From positions 310,001 to 374,000 of the forward strand of contig JADIYY010000003.1 of assembly GCA_016705065.1 (NCBI GenBank): a DNA stretch of 64,000 nucleotides, in the 5' to 3' direction. A program made the translations under genes and the position numbers. Each line of letters starts with the position of its first letter. The first letter of the stretch is position 1. This document shows, piece after piece, positions 50,488 to 58,173 of the stretch. This stretch comes from Candidatus Aalborgiella aggregata (GTDB lineage Bacteria > Pseudomonadota > Gammaproteobacteria > Burkholderiales > Burkholderiaceae_C). The notes under the pieces are model-generated. The model did not search any database. It saw only the letters and a program-made list of their open reading frames with translations, and had not been told where the DNA came from.

Positions 50488-51668
50488 AACACGCCGCCTG
50501 GCTTCTCACCGCGTTCGTACACCACATGGGCGCGACCGACGATCAGGTTGTCCAGCGTGCCGATGTTGATCAAGTCCTTGTTGGTATAGGGCAGCTTGTG
50601 CAACACGTAGCGCATGGCATTCAGGCGGGCGCGTTTTTTGCAGTCGGATTTGATGACCGTCCAAGGCGCATCGGCCGTGTCGGTTTCAAAAAACATGGCT
50701 TCTTTGGCCTTGGTGTAATCGTCCCACTTGTCCAAAGACGCAACGTCAATGGGGCTGAGTTTCCACTGTTTGAGCGGGTGCAATTCGCGCTCTTTGAAAC
50801 GTCGGCGCTGCTCTTTGCGGCTGACCGAGAACCAAAACTTAATCAAGTGAATGCCGCTGGCAACCAGTTGGCGCTCAAACATGGGCGCTTGGTGTGTGAA
50901 CTCTTGGTATTCTTTTTCAGTGCAAAAACCCATGACACGCTCAACGCCGGCACGGTTGTACCAAGAGCGGTCGAACATGACGATTTCGCCCGCCGTAGGT
51001 AGGTGCTCTACATAGCGCTGGAAATACCATTGACCGCGTTCGGTCTCCGACGGTTTCTCTAACGCCACCAAGCGCGCACCGCGTGGGTTTAAATGTTCCA
51101 TGAAGCGTTTAATCGAGCCCCCTTTACCTGCCGCATCACGCCCTTCAAACAAAATCACCACACGCTGTTTGGTTTCTTTGGCCCAGCTTTGCAGCTTTAA
51201 CAATTCGACTTGCAAGGCGTATTTTTGCGCCTCATAGCGTTTGCGCGACAACAGGTTTTTGTAGGGGTAGCCACCAGTGCGCCAATCGCTGGCCAGCTCT
51301 TCATCGGGGTCTATTTTGTCGCCCTTGCCCTTTTTGCCCAATAGCATATGGCGCACCGCGGCGATGTCGTCTGGTGAGCTGCCTTTTAAAAACGTTTCCA
51401 AGGTGGCGGCTTTGTCTTTGCTTTTGGCTACGATGTCTTTCAGCGCATTGAGCTGTGCGCCTTGCGCGGCGTCTTGCCTTTTGTTAATTTGATTTTGCCC
51501 CACGCCTTTGCTGGTTGTGGCGCCGCTGACATCACCCTGCTGAACCGTGCGCGGTTGGGTAGCTGTTGCACCATTAGCAACGCTGCGTTTGACCGCTGCT
51601 TTGCGGACGGGCGCACGCGCCGCTGTAGTTGTTTTGCTTGCTGTAGTTGTTGTCTTTTGAACTGCCAT
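50481..51668 (-). CDS. ppk2: Polyphosphate kinase 2
   Basis: A 395-residue PPK2. P-loop kinase core with Walker A FEGRDAAGKGGS, 'MEHLNPRGARLVALEKP', Walker B 'IVMFDRSWYNRAG', and lid-type basic residues 'RRRFKERELHPLKQWKLSP'. It transfers phosphate between polyphosphate and nucleotides. The N-terminal 70 residues are an extended tail rich in Thr, Ala, Lys and Arg (resembling histone-H1-like or AT-hook tails), absent from most PPK2 proteins. The start is placed at 51668 (MAVQKTTT) after AAGAAAG; an upstream start at 51701 is less likely. An FNR-like box stands at the class II distance upstream. Confidence 0.92.
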   Translation of the reverse strand: MAVQKTTTTASKTTTAARAPVRKAAVKRSVANGATATQPRTVQQGDVSGATTSKGVGQNQINKRQDAAQGAQLNALKDIVAKSKDKAATLETFLKGSSPDDIAAVRHMLLGKKGKGDKIDPDEELASDWRTGGYPYKNLLSRKRYEAQKYALQVELLKLQSWAKETKQRVVILFEGRDAAGKGGSIKRFMEHLNPRGARLVALEKPSETERGQWYFQRYVEHLPTAGEIVMFDRSWYNRAGVERVMGFCTEKEYQEFTHQAPMFERQLVASGIHLIKFWFSVSRKEQRRRFKERELHPLKQWKLSPIDVASLDKWDDYTKAKEAMFFETDTADAPWTVIKSDCKKRARLNAMRYVLHKLPYTNKDLINIGTLDNLIVGRAHVVYERGEKPGGVLL

Positions 51669-51727
51669 AGACGTCTTTCTTAGAAAAAACAAAGAAACCA
51701 CTATACGCCTTTTAATCTGAAGAACTT

Positions 51728-51741
51728 TTGATGTTTGTCAA
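51728..51741. promoter_or_regulatory. FNR/ANR-like box before PPK2
   Basis: TTGAT-N4-GTCAA, 9 of 10 bases. On the minus strand TATAGT (51700-51705), 5 of 6 to consensus, starts exactly 22 nt downstream. Predicted start of transcription about 51693, 25 nt before the PPK2 start codon. Confidence 0.65.
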
Positions 51742-51798
51742 ATTGCGCGAGCAAATAGCTAGGGGTGTTATATTCACATTCAGGTAGCAAAAAACTTA

Positions 51799-52386
51799 AT
51801 GCCATCGGGAACAATGATGCAACGACGTCGCTTGATCAAGGGATTTTTTGGGCTTGGCCAATCCACCGTGCTGCTTGGCCTGTCGGGCTGCAGTGCTGTC
51901 AAGGCGCAGCCGCGTTTCAGCGTTACTCTGGAACAGGTGCAGCAGGTGCTGGCACCGCGTTTTCCGCGTCGCTACCCGATTGCGGGTTTGCTGGATTTGT
52001 CGGTTCAGCTACCCGCTTTGCAATTGCTACCGGCTGAAAACCGTTTGCGCGCCAATATGTTGGTAGATGCCACGGGCGCTGCCTTGCAACGCAAACAAAC
52101 TGGTACTTTAGAAATGGATTTTGCGCTGCGGTATGAACCGATTGACCGCAGTATTCGTGCCACCAAATTGCGCTTTCGTCGACTCTATTTTTCGGGTTTG
52201 TTACCTGCTGCTTCGGAGTTACTGAATCGCTATGGGCAACAGATGAGCGAGCAATTGCTGAAAGAAGTGGTGCTGCACCAACTGCGCCCACAAGACACCG
52301 CCATGATGGACAATTTTGGCATGCAGCCCGACAGCATTACCGTCACTGAAACAGGCTTGGTGTTTGACTTTGCCGCCAAACAATAA
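51799..52386 (+). CDS. DUF1439-family lipoprotein (YceB-like)
   Basis: A 195-residue exported lipoprotein. The N-terminus combines basic 'QRRRLIKGFFGLG' (twin-arginine-like) with a lipobox LSGC at about 31. The mature part ('RFSVTLEQVQQVLAPRFPRRYPIAGLLDLSVQLPALQLLPAENR'-type) matches DUF1439 proteins, thought to be lipid-binding-like folds at the envelope. Alternative start at 51817. Function unknown. Confidence 0.78.
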   Translation: MPSGTMMQRRRLIKGFFGLGQSTVLLGLSGCSAVKAQPRFSVTLEQVQQVLAPRFPRRYPIAGLLDLSVQLPALQLLPAENRLRANMLVDATGAALQRKQTGTLEMDFALRYEPIDRSIRATKLRFRRLYFSGLLPAASELLNRYGQQMSEQLLKEVVLHQLRPQDTAMMDNFGMQPDSITVTETGLVFDFAAKQ

Positions 52387-52406
52387 GAAAAATCAACTGA
52401 CCTTCA

Positions 52407-53180
52407 TCAAGATACAAAAGCGCGTTCGATCACGTAATTACCAGCCTGACCTATGCCTTCGGAAATTTTGAAGCCCAAACCATCGAGCGTGGTGCGCAGG
52501 TCTTTGAGCATGGCAGGGCTGCCGCAAATCATGGCACGGTCGGTGGTGGGGTTGAACTTGGGCAAACCCAAATCGTTGCACATTTTGCCGCTCAAAATCA
52601 TGTCGGGAATGCGACCCATGGTTTTGTAGGTTTCGCGGGTGACCAGTGGGTAGTAAAGCAGTTTTTTCGTCACATCTTCACCCAAAAATTCGTCTTGCGG
52701 CAGCTCTTTGGTGATGTAGTCGTCGTACGCCAATTCGCTGATGTAGCGCACACCGTGCACCACAATCACTTTTTCAAAACGCTCGTAGGTCGCTGGGTCG
52801 CGAATGATGCTCATGAAAGGTGCCAAGCCTGTTCCGGTTGAAAACAAAAACAAGTTTTTGCCTGACAGCAAATCGGTGATCACCAAGGTGCCGGTTGGCT
52901 TACGACCCACCAGTACCTCGTCTCCCACCTTCAAATGTTGCAAGCGCGAAGTCAACGGACCGTCCTGCACTTTGATGCTGAAGAACTCCAAATGCTCGGC
53001 GTAACTGGCGCTGGCAATACTGTAGGCACGCAGCAGTGGTTTATTGTTCACCATCAAGCCCACCATCACGAAATGACCGCTTTCAAAGCGCAAGCTGGGG
53101 CCGCGAGTGGTGGTAAACGAAAATAGAGTGTCGTTCCAGTGGTGAACAGTCAATACTTTTTCAGCTTCAAAGGCGGCCAT
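52407..53180 (-). CDS. fpr: Ferredoxin-NADP reductase
   Basis: A 257-residue FAD enzyme of the bacterial subclass I FPR type, transferring electrons between NADPH and ferredoxin or flavodoxin. FAD site 'RAYSIASASYAEHLEFFSIKV', NADP site 'FSTGTGLAPFMSII', 'VHGVRYISELAYDDYI', 'MICGSPAML' and the family's C-terminus ending AFVS. Start at 53180 (MAAFEAEKVL) because family members begin there; an in-frame start at 53225 adds 15 unrelated residues. An FNR-like box and TAAAAT -10 precede it. Confidence 0.93.
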   Translation of the reverse strand: MAAFEAEKVLTVHHWNDTLFSFTTTRGPSLRFESGHFVMVGLMVNNKPLLRAYSIASASYAEHLEFFSIKVQDGPLTSRLQHLKVGDEVLVGRKPTGTLVITDLLSGKNLFLFSTGTGLAPFMSIIRDPATYERFEKVIVVHGVRYISELAYDDYITKELPQDEFLGEDVTKKLLYYPLVTRETYKTMGRIPDMILSGKMCNDLGLPKFNPTTDRAMICGSPAMLKDLRTTLDGLGFKISEGIGQAGNYVIERAFVS

Positions 53181-53245
53181 AATGGGGGATTCCAAACAGG
53201 TTGAAGAGGCATGCTCAGCCAACAAACCTGCCGAGCGAATGCTGT

Positions 53246-53287
53246 ATTTTACCTGTCACACCCATGCAAGACTTTGAGATGCATCAA
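53246..53287 (-). promoter_or_regulatory. FNR/ANR-like box and -10 of fpr
   Basis: TTGAG-N4-ATCAA (53274-53287), 9 of 10 bases; on the minus strand TAAAAT (53246-53251) starts exactly 22 nt downstream. The divergent rsu/rlu-type gene shows no -10 at that distance. Confidence 0.62.
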
Positions 53288-53357
53288 TACTCCCCCAAGT
53301 AATCAGCTTTGAGCAGATCTGGCTCACAGCCGTATCAAGGGCGCTACACTTGGGAGC

Positions 53358-54275
53358 ATGACCGCCTCATTACCGCCCTCCAAACCAATAACAACACCTG
53401 CTGCGCCCACGTTTCGCCGCGCTGCGCCGCCAGCGTCAAAAACAGCAGCGAATGCTGCCACGAAAACGAATTCACCATCACCGGACGCCAAATCCACTAC
53501 CCGCTTGAACAAACGCATGGCAGAACTGGGCATGTGTTCGCGCCGCGAGGCGGACGACTGGGTGGCCAATGGCTGGGTCAAAGTCAATGGTGTGGTGGCG
53601 ACCATGGGGCAACAGGTTTTACCCACAGACAAAATTGAAGCCGACCGTATTGCCAAAGGACAGCAGGCCAATCAAATCACGATTCTGATCAACAAGCCCA
53701 TGGGCTATGTCAGCAGCCAAGCCGAAGACGGGCACGAGCCTGCCGTAACTTTGTTCACCCCACAAAACCGATGGGCCGACGACAATGCGCGCTTTTTCTG
53801 GAACCACTCACAGCTGCCAGGCTTGGCACCTTGTGGCCGTTTGGACATTGATTCCGTTGGCCTTTTGGTGATGACACAAGATGGCCGCATTGCACGGCAA
53901 TTGATCGGTGAAGACTCCAACATGGAAAAGGAGTATTTGGTGCGCGTTGAATATTACGGCAGCGCCGAAATTAGCAAACAAAGCACGCCCATTGCTTTGA
54001 ATGTGCAAAGTGTCTTCCCGCCTGAGCTGCTGGCCAAGCTACGCTTTGGTTTGAGCTTGGACGGACAGCCTTTGCGCCGCGCACGGGTGGATTGGCAAAA
54101 CCCCGAGCAATTGCGCTTTATTTTGACCGAAGGTAAAAAACGCCAAATTCGCCGTATGTGCGAACAAGTCGGTCTCAAAGTGGTGGGGCTGAAACGGGTG
54201 CGCATTGGCAATGTGGTGCTGGGCAATTTGCCTGTAGGCCAATGGCGCTACTTGTCACCACATGAGAAGTTTTGA
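53358..54275 (+). CDS. rluF: RluF/RluB-type 23S rRNA pseudouridine synthase
   Basis: A 305-residue enzyme: low-complexity Ala/Pro/Ser/Thr N-terminus (about 1-48), an S4 RNA-binding domain ('RLNKRMAELGMCSRREADDWVANGWVKVNG'), then the catalytic domain with the GRLDIDSVGLLVMT motif bearing the catalytic Asp and 'LTEGKKRQIRRMCEQVG'. It isomerises uridine in 23S rRNA, probably at a peptidyl-transferase-loop site; RluF versus RluB/E is not settled. Confidence 0.88.
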   Translation: MTASLPPSKPITTPAAPTFRRAAPPASKTAANAATKTNSPSPDAKSTTRLNKRMAELGMCSRREADDWVANGWVKVNGVVATMGQQVLPTDKIEADRIAKGQQANQITILINKPMGYVSSQAEDGHEPAVTLFTPQNRWADDNARFFWNHSQLPGLAPCGRLDIDSVGLLVMTQDGRIARQLIGEDSNMEKEYLVRVEYYGSAEISKQSTPIALNVQSVFPPELLAKLRFGLSLDGQPLRRARVDWQNPEQLRFILTEGKKRQIRRMCEQVGLKVVGLKRVRIGNVVLGNLPVGQWRYLSPHEKF

Positions 54276-54282
54276 TGTTTTC

Positions 54283-54323
54283 TTGACCTACATCATAAAC
54301 AGGGTGAGAGGATGGCGCATACT
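54283..54323 (+). promoter_or_regulatory. FNR-like box before the helical periplasmic/cytochrome c cluster
   Basis: TTGAC-N4-ATCAT (54283-54296), 8 of 10 bases, with CATACT (54318-54323) 21 nt downstream. Predicted start of transcription about 54330. Confidence 0.5.
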
Positions 54324-54355
54324 ACCCCTTGTATATCATTTTCCTAGGAAGCAAT

Positions 54356-55081
54356 ATGAAAACCTCTTTCAATTTACGTTTGCGAACCATTGCCCTTGCT
54401 GCTGGTAGCCTACTGGCATTTCAAGCCCACGCGGCGGATGCGCTCACTGATGCGATGCAAGCGGCCTACGCACCTTACCGCGTGGCATTGTTCAAAACCA
54501 ATGGCGAATCACAAGATGAATCGCAGCAAGCCATCAAACAAGCCCAAGAGGCATGGGCTAAATTGAGCAATCAATTTGCCGCGAAAGCCCCAGCTCCTTA
54601 TGACCGCGATACTGCCTTGGCAACATCTTTGAGCGATGTGAGCAAAGTCTACGCCAAGGCCAGCGAACAAGTGAACGCCAAGCAATTGGCTGCCGCCCAT
54701 GAAACACTGGAAGCCGCGCGCGACATCATGGCCGACATGCGCCATCGCAACAACGTGGTGGTGTTCAGCGACCACATGAACGCTTACCACAGTGAGATGG
54801 AAAAATTGTTGATTGATGGGCCAAAAATTATGACCAAAGCCCACGGTATGCATTTGCTTTCTGCACAAGCAGGTGTATTGGCTTATCTCAGCAAACGACT
54901 CACCAGCGAGGCGCCAGCTAATTTGAATGGCAATGCAGAATTTAGAAAATTGGTCATCGCTGTAGACCTGTCCATTGCCGCTTTGCAAGCCGCTTTGTTG
55001 ACCGACAACTTTGATGCGGTCAAAGACGCCATGAGCAAAGTTAAAAAGCCTTACAGCCAATTGTTTCTGAAATTTGGTTAA
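54356..55081 (+). CDS. Exported alpha-helical protein of unknown function
   Basis: A 241-residue protein with a signal peptide (ending QAHAAD) and an almost entirely helical mature part. A central segment 'MRHRNNVVVFSDHMNAYHSEME' has clustered His, Asp and Glu, suggesting metal or haem binding; it recalls helical-bundle proteins such as imelysin-like or cytochrome c'-like folds, but without a CXXCH motif. AGGAAG precedes the ATG at 54356. It heads a three-gene cluster with an AhpD-like protein and a small cytochrome c. Confidence 0.72.
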   Translation: MKTSFNLRLRTIALAAGSLLAFQAHAADALTDAMQAAYAPYRVALFKTNGESQDESQQAIKQAQEAWAKLSNQFAAKAPAPYDRDTALATSLSDVSKVYAKASEQVNAKQLAAAHETLEAARDIMADMRHRNNVVVFSDHMNAYHSEMEKLLIDGPKIMTKAHGMHLLSAQAGVLAYLSKRLTSEAPANLNGNAEFRKLVIAVDLSIAALQAALLTDNFDAVKDAMSKVKKPYSQLFLKFG

Positions 55082-55107
55082 TTGAAATTACAACCATACT
55101 GCCCATC

Positions 55108-55455
55108 ATGAGCACATTCAATCACAGCGAACTCATCAAGAACATCAGCGACAACTTGGTGCCCTTGCGTAAATCACAACCCGATGCAATGCAGGCGTTT
55201 GGGGCATTGTCAAAAGCCGCGCTGGCTGAGGGTGTGGTGAGTGCTAAACACAAAGAGCTGATTGCTTTGGCTATTGGCATCACACAACATTGCTCGGGCT
55301 GTATTGGTTTTCATGTCAAAGCCTTGATAAAGCTTGGATGCACTCGTGCTGAGCTAGACGAAATGCTCAGCGTGTGTGTGTACATGGGCGGCGGCCCTGC
55401 GCTGATGTATACAGCGGAGGCGTTAAAGGCATGGGAAGCGATGTCAGTTGCATAA
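55108..55455 (+). CDS. AhpD-like CMD-family protein
   Basis: A 115-residue CMD-fold protein with the redox pair of AhpD-type members: 'QHCSGCIGFHVKALIKLGCTR', that is CXXC with a following His. Such proteins act as alkylhydroperoxidase partners or general peroxide reductases. It lies 26 bp after the helical protein and overlaps the frame of the cytochrome gene region. Confidence 0.86.
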   Translation: MSTFNHSELIKNISDNLVPLRKSQPDAMQAFGALSKAALAEGVVSAKHKELIALAIGITQHCSGCIGFHVKALIKLGCTRAELDEMLSVCVYMGGGPALMYTAEALKAWEAMSVA

Positions 55456-55462
55456 GGCACTT

Positions 55463-55789
55463 ATGAATCACGCAGCTGGATTGACGACGACGTTTTTGTT
55501 GTCAATGCTGATGTGTGTACCCATGTCGTCATGGGCGCAGAATGTGTCTTCAATCGCTTTAGACAAAGGCTGCTACAACTGCCACGGCAATCCACCACGC
55601 AAAAACACACCCAGCTTTGACCAGCTCGCAGAAACCTTAGCCAAGTACCGCGGTCAAACCAAGGTCATCGCTGATCTTGCGGAAAAGTTGCACAAGGAAC
55701 ATGTGTTTGGCGGCATCAAAGCACATGAACAACTGAGTCCTGAGCAAGCGCTGCTGCTTGTCACATGGATCACTGAAGGCGCCAAATAA
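55463..55789 (+). CDS. Small c-type cytochrome
   Basis: A 108-residue exported protein: signal peptide (about 1-26, ending SWAQ) and one haem c motif CYNCH at about residue 41; a distal Met for the haem is not obvious. AAGGCA precedes the ATG at 55463, the preferred start; a TTG at 55448 would overlap the AhpD-like stop. It should act in periplasmic electron transfer, perhaps with the two preceding genes. Confidence 0.82.
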   Translation: MNHAAGLTTTFLLSMLMCVPMSSWAQNVSSIALDKGCYNCHGNPPRKNTPSFDQLAETLAKYRGQTKVIADLAEKLHKEHVFGGIKAHEQLSPEQALLLVTWITEGAK

Positions 55790-55819
55790 AACGCCAACCT
55801 TTAACTGAGGCGTGGTTAG

Positions 55820-56152
55820 TTACACCTTGGGCTTATCGCTGTGTGAAACGTCGTAACAGTCCGCCACGTAAGTGGGTCCTTTCATCATCCACACGATGAC
55901 GCAGCCCATGGTCACCAAGATGGATAAGGACCAGATGTACAAACCCAAGCCCAGCATCATGTAATCCAACTTTTGAATTTCACGTGCTAAGGCTTCTGCC
56001 GTTTTTGCAGTGATGAAGTAGCGACCTGCAAACGCCATCAGCGCCGGCAACACAATCCCTGCCACAAAAACGGTAGGCATGATGCGCAAAATACGCCACT
56101 CCAAGCCAGGCGCCGAGCGTTGGTAACCGGGGAGTTTTCTGAGCCAATCCAT
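55820..56152 (-). CDS. Small membrane protein of unknown function
   Basis: A 110-residue protein with two predicted transmembrane helices (about 25-46 and 68-90) and hydrophilic ends; nothing beyond this is recognised. Convergent with the cytochrome gene and divergent from the KASIII-like gene. Confidence 0.65.
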   Translation of the reverse strand: MDWLRKLPGYQRSAPGLEWRILRIMPTVFVAGIVLPALMAFAGRYFITAKTAEALAREIQKLDYMMLGLGLYIWSLSILVTMGCVIVWMMKGPTYVADCYDVSHSDKPKV

Positions 56153-56257
56153 AATGGTAGTATTTTAAGACTTTCATTTCGATTCCGTTTAGTATTGCGG
56201 TATCGTTGCTATTTTTTAAAGCGCTTATTACGTCTTTTTCTTTCAAGGTTCAACCCT

Positions 56258-57394
56258 ATGTCTAACCAGCCCACTTTGCACCGCGTAGCCATCAGCAGCA
56301 CAGGTATTTATATTCCTCCTCACGTCATCACCAATGCCGAATTGGTGGACACTTTTAACCGCTATGCCGATTTGCAAAATGCCGAACATGCGGCGGAAAT
56401 TGCGGCTGGTACCTTCACCCCCATTGCACACTCCAGCCCCGAGTTCATTGAAAAAGCATCGGGCATTCAAAACCGCTATGTGATGGAAAAAACGGGTGTA
56501 TTAGACCCCACGCGTATGCGCCCACGGTTTAAAGCACGACCAGACGACGCACTGAGCCTAATGGCAGAAATCAGTGTTGAAGCTGCTTTGGATGCGATCA
56601 AGCGTGCCGGCAATACCACGGCCGATGTGGACGCCGTGATTTGCGCCAGCGCCAACATGCAACGCGCCTACCCCGCCATGGCGATAGAAGTTCAAACGGC
56701 ATTGAACATCAAAGGTTTTGGTTTTGACATGAACGTGGCATGCTCGTCAGCTACTTTTGGCATTGAGATGGCGGCGAACATGGTGAAATCATGCGCTGCG
56801 CGTGCGGTGCTGGTCATCAACCCCGAAATCACCTCGGCGCATTTGGCTTGGAAAGACCGCGACTGCCACTTTATTTTTGGCGATGTGTGCACCGCCATTT
56901 TGGTGCAGCGTTTGGACTTGGCCCCAGACGGCGCGTTTGAAATTTTGGGCACCAAATGTTTTACCCAATTCTCTAACAACATTCGCAACAATTTTGGCTT
57001 CATGTCACACGCTGAGGACCGTGATGTGGATGACCGCGATCAACTCTTTTACCAAGAGGGTCGCAAAGTGTTCAAAGAAGTGTGCCCGCTGGCTGCCGAA
57101 CACATCAGCAGTCACTTGAACGAGTTTGGCTACACACCAGAGCAAACGCGCCGGTTTTGGTTACACCAAGCCAATGTGAACATGAACCAATTCGTCACTC
57201 GCAAGCTGCTGGGACGCGATCCAACGCCCGAAGAAGCACCTATCATCTTGAATGAGTTTGCCAACACCGCATCGGCTGGCTCCATCATCGCCTTCCACCG
57301 CCACCATGAAGACATTGCCGCAGGCGATGTCGGCGTGATTTGCTCGTTCGGCGCGGGTTATTCGATTGGCAGCGTGGTGGTGAAGCGAACTTAA
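56258..57394 (+). CDS. Beta-ketoacyl-ACP synthase III-like enzyme
   Basis: A 378-residue thiolase-fold enzyme with the KASIII triad: C162 in 'NVACSSATFG', His in 'FWLHQANVNMN' and Asn in 'NEFANTASAGS'. It is longer than FabH (about 320), with insertions such as 'YADLQNAEHAAEIAAGTFTP', and belongs to the FabH-like group whose acyl substrate is often unusual. The ATG at 56258 follows AAGG. No fatty-acid genes flank it. Confidence 0.87.
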   Translation: MSNQPTLHRVAISSTGIYIPPHVITNAELVDTFNRYADLQNAEHAAEIAAGTFTPIAHSSPEFIEKASGIQNRYVMEKTGVLDPTRMRPRFKARPDDALSLMAEISVEAALDAIKRAGNTTADVDAVICASANMQRAYPAMAIEVQTALNIKGFGFDMNVACSSATFGIEMAANMVKSCAARAVLVINPEITSAHLAWKDRDCHFIFGDVCTAILVQRLDLAPDGAFEILGTKCFTQFSNNIRNNFGFMSHAEDRDVDDRDQLFYQEGRKVFKEVCPLAAEHISSHLNEFGYTPEQTRRFWLHQANVNMNQFVTRKLLGRDPTPEEAPIILNEFANTASAGSIIAFHRHHEDIAAGDVGVICSFGAGYSIGSVVVKRT

Positions 57395-57406
57395 ATATAT
57401 GAAAAA

Positions 57407-57457
57407 TAGCGCTCTAGCCGGCGTATTGATTGCCTAGATTGCTATATTATTTATAGT
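57407..57457 (+). repeat. Dispersed intergenic repeat, copy 13
   Basis: GCGCTCTAGCCGGCGTATT, ATTGCCTAG and GCTATATTATTTATAGT. It fills the convergent gap and ends 3 bp before the ABC ATPase stop. Confidence 0.87.
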
Positions 57458-57460
57458 AAT

Positions 57461-58168
57461 TCACAAACTTCGTCCTTGTCCTGCCTCTTCATAAGTGCGC
57501 CCATCGCGGATATGGTAGATGCGTTTGAAGGTGGGAATAATTTTTTCATCATGCGTCACCACAATAATGGCCGCATGGTATTGCAACGCCATTTGGTTGA
57601 GGATGCGCATCACGCCTAAAGCGCGCTCGCTGTCCAATGGAGCGGTGGGTTCATCTGCCAAAATCACGGGTGGTCGATTGGCCAAGGCCCGTGCGATGGA
57701 GACGCGCTGTTGCTCCCCGCCTGACAGTTGTGATGGCTGTGCATTTGCGCGATGGCCAACTTCTAGTGCATCAAGTAGCTCGTGTGCACGGGCACGGGCC
57801 ACTGCATTCGTTTGACCTGCCAACATGGGCAGCAAAGCAACGTTATCTGTCACATCTAAAAACGGAATCAAATATGGCGCTTGAAAAACAAAACCTATTT
57901 TGTCTCGGCGCAGTGTTCGCAGGTCTGAAATTTTCCAACCATCGTCATAAATAATCTCTTGCCCCAAAGTCATGCGCCCTGATGTTGGCTCAATAATGGC
58001 GCCCAGACATTTAAGCAAGGTGCTTTTGCCTGAACCAGACGGTCCCACCAAGCCAACGACTTCGCCAGGCGCAACATGCATGTTCACGTCTTTCAAAGCC
58101 TCTACTGCAGCGTCACCTTCACCATAGCGTTTACGCAAATTTTCGATTTTTATACCCGTGTTTTCCAT
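57461..58168 (-). CDS. MacB/DevA-type ABC transporter ATPase
   Basis: A 235-residue ATPase: Walker A GPSGSGKSTLLKCLG, signature LSGGEQQRVSIARALANRP, Walker B VILADEPTAPLDSE. The FtsX/MacB/LolD type works with a mechanotransmitting permease. The start at 58168 (MENTGIKIENL) is chosen because an upstream in-frame start at 58243 would overlap the permease gene. It is the fourth gene of a TetR-adaptor-permease-ATPase operon. Confidence 0.92.
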   Translation of the reverse strand: MENTGIKIENLRKRYGEGDAAVEALKDVNMHVAPGEVVGLVGPSGSGKSTLLKCLGAIIEPTSGRMTLGQEIIYDDGWKISDLRTLRRDKIGFVFQAPYLIPFLDVTDNVALLPMLAGQTNAVARARAHELLDALEVGHRANAQPSQLSGGEQQRVSIARALANRPPVILADEPTAPLDSERALGVMRILNQMALQYHAAIIVVTHDEKIIPTFKRIYHIRDGRTYEEAGQGRSL

Positions 58169-58173
58169 CTTAT

